From NCBI RefSeq assembly GCF_000147335.1, contig NC_014501.1, positions 2,247,501 to 2,311,500 of the forward strand: a stretch of 64,000 nucleotides of DNA. The letters are read 5' to 3'. The stretch is from Gloeothece verrucosa PCC 7822 (lineage in GTDB: Bacteria > Cyanobacteriota > Cyanobacteriia > Cyanobacteriales > Microcystaceae). Position numbers and translations under genes: made by a program. Shown one piece after another: positions 1 to 7,906 of this stretch (position 1 is the stretch's first letter; each line of letters begins with the position of its first letter). The notes beneath the pieces are model-generated. The model saw only the letters and a program-made list of their open reading frames with translations, ran no database searches and had not been told where the DNA came from.

Positions 1-327
1 CGGCTGTACGTTGTCGTTATAGCGTTTTTCCCATTTCGAATTGCCGGTGCTGGCAGCCATCCGGGCGGACATGGTTAGCACTTCATCTAAGTGAACAATC
101 TGATCGCTGAGAGATTGCAGTTCAAACTGTTTAACGATGACGCTGTTGAAATTTTGGTAAGCATTCCTGGTATTCCAGGCAGAGACTCCAAATAAGGCTA
201 AACTTACCGTCGCGGCTCCTCCCAAAAGGACGACTAAGTTTTTATCTACCCAAGCTTTGAGGGGGTTGGGAGGCTTGGATAACGTGTCAGAGACACCTAA
301 TTGAGCGGTGGATTCGGTGATACCCAT
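1..327 (-). CDS. Methyl-accepting chemotaxis protein, N-terminal part (cut by window edge)
   Basis: Translation of the minus strand from the ATG at 327-325 stays open to the window edge (109 codons). It begins MGITESTAQLGVSDTL, has one hydrophobic segment at about residues 31-50 (NLVVLLGGAATVSLALFGVS) and then a likely periplasmic/sensor start. It lies downstream of PatA-like, CheY and CheW genes on the same strand. This matches the cyanobacterial pil/pix phototaxis-motility order (PatA-type regulator, CheY, CheW, MCP, CheA), so the MCP (PilJ/PixJ type) identity rests on that order plus the membrane anchor. The signalling domain is outside the window. Whether it is the pil or the pix paralogue cannot be told here. 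Confidence 0.65.
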   Translation of the reverse strand, partial: MGITESTAQLGVSDTLSKPPNPLKAWVDKNLVVLLGGAATVSLALFGVSAWNTRNAYQNFNSVIVKQFELQSLSDQIVHLDEVLTMSARMAASTGNSKWEKRYNDNVQP

Positions 328-608
328 GATTCGTTTCTGTAAAAGTTAGCAGTATAGCAAGAGGCTAGAGGCTCTCATGTAAATCTTTGCTGTTACTCGG
401 TTTTAGTGTTTAAAGCGGCTCTTTTGGGCCAAGGCGGTTGGTATACCATTGCCGAATAAGGCCGACAGATAAGAAAAATGAATGCTTATCAGCAATAGTC
501 TGATGGGGTCGTATATAGACAAGGATTTTAATAATGCTTAGGTTCAGAGCTTATGCTAGGTGGCTTCAACAGCAATGATACAGGCTCCAAAACCTAAGAC
601 TAATCAAG

Positions 609-1100
609 TTAGCTTACGCTCAATTGCCAGTGTTGAGGTTGCCACAGTTCTTCGGAGAGGACTAAGGGTTGAAAAAGCCACATTTTTTCTTGATTAACGG
701 TTATGGGTGAGTGATTAGGGAGATTACCAGTCTTTTTTAACTCTGGTGGAATTTGATCACTCCCTTGACTCCCTAGCAATTGATCAACTACTATCCCAAT
801 CCCTTTTAAGTTGCCCGTATTTTGACTTAAACGCACAACTTTTAACTTTTCTTTACCTAAACGAGGTTTCCCTAAGAGTAAATGAGACAAAGACACTAAG
901 GGAATGATTTGCCCTCGATGCTGAATACAGCCTAAAATTCCCTGGGGATAAAAGGGCAAGGGCAGTAGTTGTGATGTTTCAATAATAAGAATTTCTGTGA
1001 CTAAGTTTGAGGGGAAGAACAGGGTCACCTCTTCCAACTTGGCCAAAATAAAACGCTCTTGACCCTGATTTGTCTTGATTGGAGAGGATAAAACAGACAT
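609..1100 (-). CDS. CheW-like coupling protein (PilI/PixI type)
   Basis: This 163-aa protein is a single CheW-like domain (about residues 15-150) with hallmarks such as ILGCIQHRGQIIPLVSL and a GIVVDQLLG strand. CheW proteins link the MCP receptor to the CheA kinase at the cytoplasmic membrane. It sits 31 bp downstream of the CheY gene and 281 bp upstream of the MCP on the same strand, so it should belong to the same motility/phototaxis operon. The 281-bp gap to the MCP is unusually long for this operon and could hold a second promoter. Family assignment is firm; the specific pathway is inferred from neighbours. Confidence 0.85.
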   Translation of the reverse strand: MSVLSSPIKTNQGQERFILAKLEEVTLFFPSNLVTEILIIETSQLLPLPFYPQGILGCIQHRGQIIPLVSLSHLLLGKPRLGKEKLKVVRLSQNTGNLKGIGIVVDQLLGSQGSDQIPPELKKTGNLPNHSPITVNQEKMWLFQPLVLSEELWQPQHWQLSVS

Positions 1101-1131
1101 ATAATCTTGACTGATGAATTGGTCTATGACT

Positions 1132-1497
1132 TTAAGCGAGAGGGACTTTTTGCAACACTTCGGTGAGCGTTTCTTTGGTGACCGGTTTGACTAAATATTC
1201 GTCGGCTCCGGCTCTTTTAATTCCGTAATTAATTTCTAAAACGGTTTTTTTAGAAGAGCAAAAGATGACATGTTGTTTGGCTGTGGAATCATTAGAACGT
1301 AAGGCTCTTAAAAATTTATAGCCATCTTGATTGGGCATAACAATGTCTAAGAAGAGAGCGTTATATTGCCCTTGAGATAGCTTATCGATCACGCCTTCGG
1401 TATCGCTACAAACTTCGGTCTCATGACCTAATTCATGTAACAAAGAAGATAATAAATGACGGTCAACATTACTATCATCTACGATCAGAAATTTCAT
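1132..1497 (-). CDS. CheY-like response regulator (PilH/PixH type)
   Basis: This 121-aa stand-alone receiver domain begins MKFLIVDDSN, so the acidic pair is at residues 7-8. The phospho-acceptor Asp lies in ALFLDIVMP (about residue 51) and the conserved Lys in EYLVKPV (about 104). It has no output domain, so it should act by protein contact, as PilH/CheY proteins do in type IV pilus-driven motility. It lies between the PatA-like regulator (36 bp upstream) and CheW (31 bp downstream) on the minus strand, consistent with one transcript. Confidence 0.9.
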   Translation of the reverse strand: MKFLIVDDSNVDRHLLSSLLHELGHETEVCSDTEGVIDKLSQGQYNALFLDIVMPNQDGYKFLRALRSNDSTAKQHVIFCSSKKTVLEINYGIKRAGADEYLVKPVTKETLTEVLQKVPLA

Positions 1498-1533
1498 GGT
1501 TTTTCCTCTTAATAAAGAATAAGTTTAGGGGGG

Positions 1534-2709
1534 TTAGACCTCAGTTTCATCAGTAGCATTGCTCAAGTTGGGCAACAGCTTTTTTAAATCGTTTTTAAAC
1601 TGAGTAATTTCTTCTCGACTACGAGGTTTTGCTAAAAACTGGCAATTAGCCCATTGCGCTCGCCATTGATTGGTCATAGAGTTTTCAGCCGTTAACAAGA
1701 CTAAAGGAATTGAAGCTAATTCTGATTGACGGCGAATCTGTTTAATTAGATCAAATCCTGACAGTCCAGGCATATTAATATCTACAAAAATCATTGACGC
1801 TTTACAACGCAACAATTGCTCAACTGCCACTAGGGGGTTTTGGCAAGTAAGCACTCGATATCCCCAACTACTAACTAAATTTTTAAATTGTTTGATAATT
1901 AAGGGTGAATCATCCACAATAAAAATTTCTGGGTTGGCAGTGGGAAGAAGCTCGAGACACACCATCCCATTGCTAACTAGCTTTAAAAAAACTTTAGCAA
2001 TCTCTAAGGGATCATTCGCCATTTTTTGGGCGATTTCTTCTAAAGTTTTACCACTGGTCACTAATTGTTGAACTTGCTGCTTTTGGGCTTCTGTTAGATT
2101 AGCCTGGGCCATAGCCGCAGGGATGAGAATGGGAGTACATTGCATCGTAGGAATGCGGGTTTTGATGATTTCCCACTCGGTTTGTCTTTGTTTGCCGCGA
2201 GAAATTAACTCCTCTAATTTAAATCCAGGTAGTTGAGCTTGAAACACTAATTCAGGTTCTGGGATAAATTCTGCAACCCCTGAACAGTTAAATAAAAATA
2301 AATCAAAATCGGATAGTAATTGATGATGAATGGCATGAATCACCTGCTCATGGGTGATTATCCCGGCTTTCTGCATTTTTTTAATAATAGTGCCAATTTG
2401 CTCTTGCTCTTCTGGAGAAGATTCCTCAATAAGCTGCAAAATTTGTTTTTGAGCTTGAGCCGTTCGCAAGGGAGGCAGAAAACGCTTAAGCAGAGTGAAA
2501 AAATTCGACCAACTGAGACGTTCAATCCCAGAATAGACGACTCGGCTTTGAACTAGAGTTAGATACCAAGTTGGATGCTGAAGTCCTTGGTCATTAAAAG
2601 TGAGTTGAAATCGCCAGCTACCTGTAGTTACCTGTTGGGCAGTATTGAGTAGTTTTTTCGGTAACTCCTCTAGCTGAAATGAAAAGTTAAGGTTTGTTAT
2701 TGTGTTCAT
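1534..2709 (-). CDS. PatA-type two-domain response regulator (PilG/PixG-like)
   Basis: This 391-aa protein has an N-terminal PatA-type region (about 1-250) containing the DUF4388-like helical part, followed by a C-terminal receiver (about 262-380). The receiver shows EIFIVDDSP, the phospho-acceptor in MIFVDINMPG and the conserved Lys in FLAKPRS. PatA-type regulators head cyanobacterial motility operons (pilG, pixG). In Synechocystis such operons control phototaxis; the original PatA affects heterocyst pattern. Here it is the first gene of a minus-strand set with CheY, CheW and an MCP, so a motility role is the more likely. The start ATG follows a 460-bp non-coding region shared with a divergent gene. 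Confidence 0.85.
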   Translation of the reverse strand: MNTITNLNFSFQLEELPKKLLNTAQQVTTGSWRFQLTFNDQGLQHPTWYLTLVQSRVVYSGIERLSWSNFFTLLKRFLPPLRTAQAQKQILQLIEESSPEEQEQIGTIIKKMQKAGIITHEQVIHAIHHQLLSDFDLFLFNCSGVAEFIPEPELVFQAQLPGFKLEELISRGKQRQTEWEIIKTRIPTMQCTPILIPAAMAQANLTEAQKQQVQQLVTSGKTLEEIAQKMANDPLEIAKVFLKLVSNGMVCLELLPTANPEIFIVDDSPLIIKQFKNLVSSWGYRVLTCQNPLVAVEQLLRCKASMIFVDINMPGLSGFDLIKQIRRQSELASIPLVLLTAENSMTNQWRAQWANCQFLAKPRSREEITQFKNDLKKLLPNLSNATDETEV

Positions 2710-3169
2710 AAACGAACCTATTCACAGGGGTTTGGAGAATCTTGGCTTCTAGCCTTGGTTTTTTAGTCGATAGCAGAGCTATGAGAAATACACCTCCATT
2801 GAGACAACGTGTTTTTTCTTAACTATTAATTCTTGCTCAATAATACAATTTCTTCCTAAAATCCAGTGGGAAGCATCTTAATAGGATAGCGATAAGTGAA
2901 AGAAGTCTTTTAACGATTAGTAGCTCCTCATAGTGGAAAGCGTTAATCATGCTTCTACTTAAATCATACCCAAATTATTCATCAATCCTACCAACTTAAT
3001 TGTTTTTAAAATTTTCTCGGTAAAATCACGAACTTGATGGCTGTGGGGACTGCTGATGGATGACTATGTATGGTAGAATTAACGGATGTTGATAACTTTT
3101 AAAAGTATTTCCCCTCGGCTAATCGCTCTTTTTTATCTTCCGATAGCTTAGTAATCTTAATCAGTCAAT
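2710..3169. other. Divergent intergenic region, 460 bp
   Basis: This AT-rich spacer lies between the divergently transcribed PatA-like gene and the Ig/WD40 gene, so it should hold both promoters. I see no tRNA, convincing short ORF or repeat array in it, and no clear Shine-Dalgarno sequence before the ATG at 3170. Confidence 0.5.
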
Positions 3170-5347
3170 ATGGCAAGGCATTATATTGAGGGTCGGCTTT
3201 CTCATGATGTTGTGGAATTTGAACCCAATGGTTCTGCCGCAACATTTACTGTCTATGTACAAAACTTAAGTGAAGAGTTTGCCTCGTTTCGAGTAGAATT
3301 ATTTGCTCCCGGTTGTGATCCCAATTTAGGTCATCGCTGGTACAAACTTTATCCGGAAGTTTCTACGAAAAAACCCCCAGGAGATACGACTGATTTTGTG
3401 GTCACCATTAGCGAAACTCCTATCCCAGGCGCAGAAATCATTAATATAACCGTACAAATTTCTTCAAACGAGTTTCGGGATATTCAAAGACTTCCCCTAC
3501 GTCTAAAAGTTAAACCGGGTTCAGGACCGACTCGTTTACAAGTAAATTTACCGATCCGTCATTTCTTGGTTTATCCTCGTCAAGTTATCCAAATACCTGT
3601 TCAAGTTTTTAATCCTAATCAAAGCAACGTGGATGTTGTTTTATATTTTTCAGGATTAAATGCTAATTGGCTCTATGAAGGTGACCAACGTAGAATTTTA
3701 ATTGGAGCCGGACAAACCGGAGAAACAAATTTCTCTTGTCAACCGCCGATTGCTCTCCAAGCTCCCAGTGGAAAATATCCTTTTAAAGTAGAAGCTTATC
3801 TATTTAGTAATGTAGCCGGCTCTGATAGCGGCGTTTTAGAAGTGGTGCCGGTGGGAACGATTATGTTTACTTGTTCCCCAAAACATTGTTGGATTCCGTC
3901 TCAAAAATATTGGTTTCCCAGCTTAAAATCTGAGCCAGGGATTTTTCAGCTTCAGTTTAAAAATGTCAGTAATTTAGCACAAGGTATTGCAGTTCAAGTT
4001 CAAGGAAAAGATGTTAAACGATGTGATTGTGAAGTAACGCCCCCGCAGATCAGTATAAATACGGGGGAAACCCATCAGATGACTTTTAAAGCCAGTAAAA
4101 AAAGGCCTTGGCTCGGATTAACCCAAAAATTTCAGTTTCAGTTAATCACCGCACTCTACGATCAACGCTTAGGTAAAACTGATCCTCCCACAGAAACAGT
4201 AGAGCTATATTTACAGCCAATTTTACCCGTTTGGTTACAATTATTAGCGGCTTTATTATTATTGGCTTTATTGTTATTACTACTTCCCAGGGAGTCTCAT
4301 ACAGGCCCAGTCAATGCAGTTCAATTTAGTGGGGTCATTAACCCTATCTTAAGCGGTTCAGACGATCAAACGGTTCGCGCTTGGTTGGCCACTCCGGATA
4401 ATCTATTGTGTCGCGGGTTGGGATGGCAGCGATATTGTGTGCAACCTCGGGGAATTTTAGTGGATAGAATCACCGATGGAACCGATAAAAAAAGTGTACA
4501 GGTGTTGCAATTTCGTTCAGAAAAAACCGATCAGGTGGCGGTAGGGTTGGAAAATGGGGAAATTTTACTCTGGGATGTGCTAAAAAAAGAAAAAATTCGC
4601 TTGTTTTCTCAACAAAAATCTGACCGAGTTTTTGCCCTAGTTTTTACCAAAGATTCTCAATATCTATTTAGTGGGCATGGTTTAAGCTTACGCCTGTGGA
4701 AGTTAAACGGCGATCAAGTGACCCCTTTGGCAGAAAAACAGTTAGGTTTTGCCATCTATACCTTATCGTTAAGTAAAGATGAACGACAATTAATTGTTGC
4801 CGGCCGTTATAATCGAATTTTAATCGGAGACTGGAGGGTGCGCGATCAATTACCGCAATTTCAAAGCCTTGAATATCCCTCGGGTTCTCAAAATGATTAT
4901 ATATATAGTATTGCTGTGGCCAATAATCTTTTAGCCACTGCTGATAACCAAGGCTATATTAGATTATGGGACCTAAAAAACTGCTCCAACAAAGGCCCTG
5001 AACTACTCAATTGTCCGTTACTCGATGAATGGCAAATGAAGTATTCTAACGGAGAACCCATGCCTGTACGTTCAATAAAATTGAGTGAGGGGGTCGGTAC
5101 TAACGCGCGGGGGGACGCTAATGAAGATGGCGGCTATCTAATTGCTGCCGGGGATGATGGTAAAATTGTCTTATGGCCGTTAACGCCGAGTGGTTCTAGA
5201 CAGCCGCAATTCATTGAAGGCAAACTCATCGCTAACTATAATCAAGGAATTAACAGCATTGATGTAAAAATAGAACGCCAGCGCTTACTGATTCTGAGTG
5301 GCAGCGATGATAATCAAGTAAGGTTAAATGTTTATCCCCTAAATTAG
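3170..5347 (+). CDS. Membrane-anchored Ig-like/WD40 repeat protein, function unknown
   Basis: This 725-aa protein has three parts. Residues 1-345 are predicted beta-sandwich (two or three Ig-like/NEW3-like modules; cysteines in CDPNLGH and KRCDCEV). A strongly hydrophobic helix follows at about 352-372 (leucine-rich, ending LLLPRES). Residues 375-725 are WD40-like, with an opening HTGPVNAVQFSG...LSGSDDQTVRAW and a closing LSGSDDNQVRLNV; internal blades are irregular. There is no signal peptide, so topology is uncertain. The next gene has the same Ig-plus-membrane design and the third encodes an injection-system-type AAA ATPase. I infer a shared complex, with this protein as a membrane scaffold. 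No enzymatic motif is visible. Confidence 0.7.
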   Translation: MARHYIEGRLSHDVVEFEPNGSAATFTVYVQNLSEEFASFRVELFAPGCDPNLGHRWYKLYPEVSTKKPPGDTTDFVVTISETPIPGAEIINITVQISSNEFRDIQRLPLRLKVKPGSGPTRLQVNLPIRHFLVYPRQVIQIPVQVFNPNQSNVDVVLYFSGLNANWLYEGDQRRILIGAGQTGETNFSCQPPIALQAPSGKYPFKVEAYLFSNVAGSDSGVLEVVPVGTIMFTCSPKHCWIPSQKYWFPSLKSEPGIFQLQFKNVSNLAQGIAVQVQGKDVKRCDCEVTPPQISINTGETHQMTFKASKKRPWLGLTQKFQFQLITALYDQRLGKTDPPTETVELYLQPILPVWLQLLAALLLLALLLLLLPRESHTGPVNAVQFSGVINPILSGSDDQTVRAWLATPDNLLCRGLGWQRYCVQPRGILVDRITDGTDKKSVQVLQFRSEKTDQVAVGLENGEILLWDVLKKEKIRLFSQQKSDRVFALVFTKDSQYLFSGHGLSLRLWKLNGDQVTPLAEKQLGFAIYTLSLSKDERQLIVAGRYNRILIGDWRVRDQLPQFQSLEYPSGSQNDYIYSIAVANNLLATADNQGYIRLWDLKNCSNKGPELLNCPLLDEWQMKYSNGEPMPVRSIKLSEGVGTNARGDANEDGGYLIAAGDDGKIVLWPLTPSGSRQPQFIEGKLIANYNQGINSIDVKIERQRLLILSGSDDNQVRLNVYPLN

Positions 5348-5349
5348 GA

Positions 5350-5466
5350 ACTAAGAAGTAGAAAATAGGCAATAGGGAACAGGAAACAGGGAACCCATGA
5401 CTAATACTAATGAGCGCTTTTCAAGAGTGCCCCTCATGACTAATGACTAATGAATAATGACTAATT
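5350..5466 (+). repeat. Short tandem heptamer repeats (STRR) with small palindrome
   Basis: The inter-gene stretch has imperfect GGGAACA/GGGAATA-type units (about 5365-5397) followed by TGACTAA heptamers (5396-5406 and 5437-5465). They are interrupted at 5411-5436 by a short inverted repeat (GAGCGCTTTTCAAGAGTGCC) related to the one after gor at 49280. The last heptamer forms the first codons of the next gene (ATGACTAAT at 5457). Such STRRs are well known in cyanobacteria; no function is established. Confidence 0.8.
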
Positions 5467-7721
5467 TTGAACCCTTTGCTGTTATTATCAATCCACCGCC
5501 ATCGAGTGTCCTGCAAATTTATCCAGGACAGACAAGCGAATTAAGTATAGTAGTCAATAATCAGGACCAAGACTCTCAAGGGATAGTTGTTGAAGTATAT
5601 TTGGATATACCAGAACGTTTACGTCCTTGGTGTAACGTTAGTCGTACCAGTTTTAATTTAGATGGGGGTAGAAGTCAATCAGTAGAGTTTATTTGGCAAA
5701 TTCCCACAGAAGCCATTCCTAATCGTTATCGCTATGATTTAGTTGTAGACTCTCCTAGCTTAAGAGCGCCGTTACTGTATACTCTAGAGCTAGAAGTTCT
5801 AACTCCTATTCAAACGCCAGTTACTAGCAAAGACCCCACTTTAAGGATTGAACCTCAAACCTCTTCTACTAATCCCATAGAATTAAAAACAAAACCCTTA
5901 ATCATTCAGGCCTTAGTACATAATCGTTCTAATTTGGTGGATGATTTTCGGCTTACCTGTCCCGATTTAGATGACACTTGGTACACGGTACGTTATCCCG
6001 AAGGTATTCAACAACAGGGGTTAATTTCAGGGGGAAATAAATTAAGCTTAAACCCCAATACACAAGGACAGATTACCCTATTACTTCATCCTCCTGAAAA
6101 TACGATTTCTGGTCATTATCGTCCTACAATTCGCCTTCATTCTACTGTCAAGCCAGATTTATTGTTACAAGATATTTTTTATCTTTATATTCCTCCTATT
6201 TATCAAATCAACTTTCAGATTCAGACTATTCGAGAAAAAATTAAGCAACAAGCAGCCCTTTATCAAGTAGTAGCCATTAATGAAGGAAACACGATTCGAG
6301 AAATTAAGTTTAAACCTGGAAGCGACGATGAAGCCGAAATTTGCCAATACCAAATAGACACTTCTCGTTTAAAAATTCCTCCTGGAAAAACCATAGCAGT
6401 AGGCTTAAAAGTTAAGCCGACAAAACGTGCGGGCCGTCCTCTTTTTGGTGCGCCTAAACCGATTAATTTTAAACTGGATGTAGAAGATTTACATCAATTT
6501 CCTTTGCCGGCTTATTTACCCCTAAAAAGCCTGCTATTGCTGGAAGCCCGCCCAATATGGCAACTATTACTATTACTTTTAAGTGGTGTCATCACCCTTA
6601 GCGGCTTGGCTTTCTTGATTTGGTGGCTATTTTTTAAACCGCCTATTTTACCCGAAATTGTTTCATTAGAACCCACCGAAAAATCTTATAAATTTGGACA
6701 AGAAATTAAACTCAACTTAGATATTAGTAATCCTCAACGATTAAAAAAAATTAGTTTGGTGGGAAAAAATCCTCAAGGAGGACAAGTTATAGAACCATTA
6801 ATATTTACCATCGAACAATTGCAAAAAGATGCTAGATGTCAATTGCTTTCTTCTCAAGAAGAACATCTAAGCTGTAAGAATATTTCCACAGGTGCTAAAG
6901 AACCAAATAGTTATATATTTAATTTAACTGTCTGGGGTCAAAAAAGATGGAGAGTAGAAGAAGTCGATAAACAAGATTCTCCTGTCATCACCCTTGCACC
7001 CCCTCCGACCCCGACTATTAGTAATGTTGGCTCTCCTAAAAATCAATATGTATTACCTGCAAAAGTTGATTTAAAATTTGACATTTCCGAGCCGCAAGAA
7101 CTTGAAAGAGTTGATTTGATTCAAAATGGAGTGGTTTTTGCTAGTATTATTCCCAGCGATCTTAGTAAAGTTTGCAAAAAAGCCGAAGAAAATACGCTGA
7201 ATTGTTATATACAAATTCCCAATTTAGAGCCAGGAAATTATATTCTTTCTGTGGATGCTGTTCCTAAAAATTCTCGTTATGTCAAACCTCAAGGACCTGT
7301 GGATGCTAAAACGCAGGTAATAGTACAAGCACAAAAAATCCCGCTAAAAATCAACGTATTTACACTAAATAATAAATCTAGCTCCCCGATCATACTTAAA
7401 CCGAATCAAAATATCAACGTGATTTGGGATGCTACTGGGAAAAACGTTAAAGTTACCATCTCAGTATTGGGAACACCCGTTGCGGAAGACCTTCCAGGCA
7501 AAGGTAAGCATCTAGTTTTATATGAACAATTACCCATCAATGAATTGCCAGTAGATCAACTTGTTCCCGTTCAATTAATGGTTACAGATGCTGATGGTGC
7601 CACAAAAAATAAAACGCTATTGGTTAAAATGGATTTACCCAAACCTTCTCCTACACCTTCACCTTCTACTCAAAAGCCTTCGCCTTCATCCTCGCCATCT
7701 TCAAATCTGAAAATATGGTAA
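5457..7721 (+). CDS. Membrane-anchored multi-Ig-like protein, function unknown
   Basis: This 754-aa protein has N-terminal beta-rich Ig-like modules (about 1-360). A transmembrane helix lies at about 368-392 (WQLLLLLLSGVITLSGLAFL, then WWLFFKP). Two further Ig-like modules follow at about 395-500 and 510-620, each opening with a similar P-x-I pattern (PPILPEIVSLEPTEKSY; PTPTISNVGSPKNQYV). A last beta domain and a Pro/Ser-rich tail (PKPSPTPSPSTQKPSPSSSP) end the protein. The architecture parallels the preceding WD40 protein. The first three codons (Met-Thr-Asn) come from an STRR heptamer and no Shine-Dalgarno precedes them, so the start is uncertain. It probably works with its two neighbours. 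Confidence 0.65.
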   Translation: MTNFEPFAVIINPPPSSVLQIYPGQTSELSIVVNNQDQDSQGIVVEVYLDIPERLRPWCNVSRTSFNLDGGRSQSVEFIWQIPTEAIPNRYRYDLVVDSPSLRAPLLYTLELEVLTPIQTPVTSKDPTLRIEPQTSSTNPIELKTKPLIIQALVHNRSNLVDDFRLTCPDLDDTWYTVRYPEGIQQQGLISGGNKLSLNPNTQGQITLLLHPPENTISGHYRPTIRLHSTVKPDLLLQDIFYLYIPPIYQINFQIQTIREKIKQQAALYQVVAINEGNTIREIKFKPGSDDEAEICQYQIDTSRLKIPPGKTIAVGLKVKPTKRAGRPLFGAPKPINFKLDVEDLHQFPLPAYLPLKSLLLLEARPIWQLLLLLLSGVITLSGLAFLIWWLFFKPPILPEIVSLEPTEKSYKFGQEIKLNLDISNPQRLKKISLVGKNPQGGQVIEPLIFTIEQLQKDARCQLLSSQEEHLSCKNISTGAKEPNSYIFNLTVWGQKRWRVEEVDKQDSPVITLAPPPTPTISNVGSPKNQYVLPAKVDLKFDISEPQELERVDLIQNGVVFASIIPSDLSKVCKKAEENTLNCYIQIPNLEPGNYILSVDAVPKNSRYVKPQGPVDAKTQVIVQAQKIPLKINVFTLNNKSSSPIILKPNQNINVIWDATGKNVKVTISVLGTPVAEDLPGKGKHLVLYEQLPINELPVDQLVPVQLMVTDADGATKNKTLLVKMDLPKPSPTPSPSTQKPSPSSSPSSNLKIW

Positions 7722-7730
7722 TCAATTTAG

Positions 7731-7906
7731 GAAATAGGCAACAGGGAACAGGGAACAGGGAATAGGAAATAGGGAACAGGGAATAGGGAACAGGGAACAG
7801 GGAATAGGGAATAGGGAACAGGGAACAGACTAATAACTAATGACTAATGACTAATGACTAATAACTAATGACTAATGACTAATGACTAATGACTAATGAC
7901 TAATGA
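7731..7906 (+). repeat. Two-block STRR array
   Basis: Block one (about 7731-7828) is built of GGGAACA and GGGAATA heptamers. Block two (about 7829-7903) is an almost perfect run of about ten TGACTAA heptamers with occasional TAACTAA. The array fills the whole gap between two genes, and its last unit supplies the ATG of the ATPase gene (7903). Replication slippage at such arrays changes spacing between strains; regulatory effects are speculative. Confidence 0.9.

Noticed and set aside
7731..7906. CRISPR-like tandem repeats
   Set aside because: Unit is 7 bp with no spacers; it is an STRR array. No CRISPR array is present in the window.
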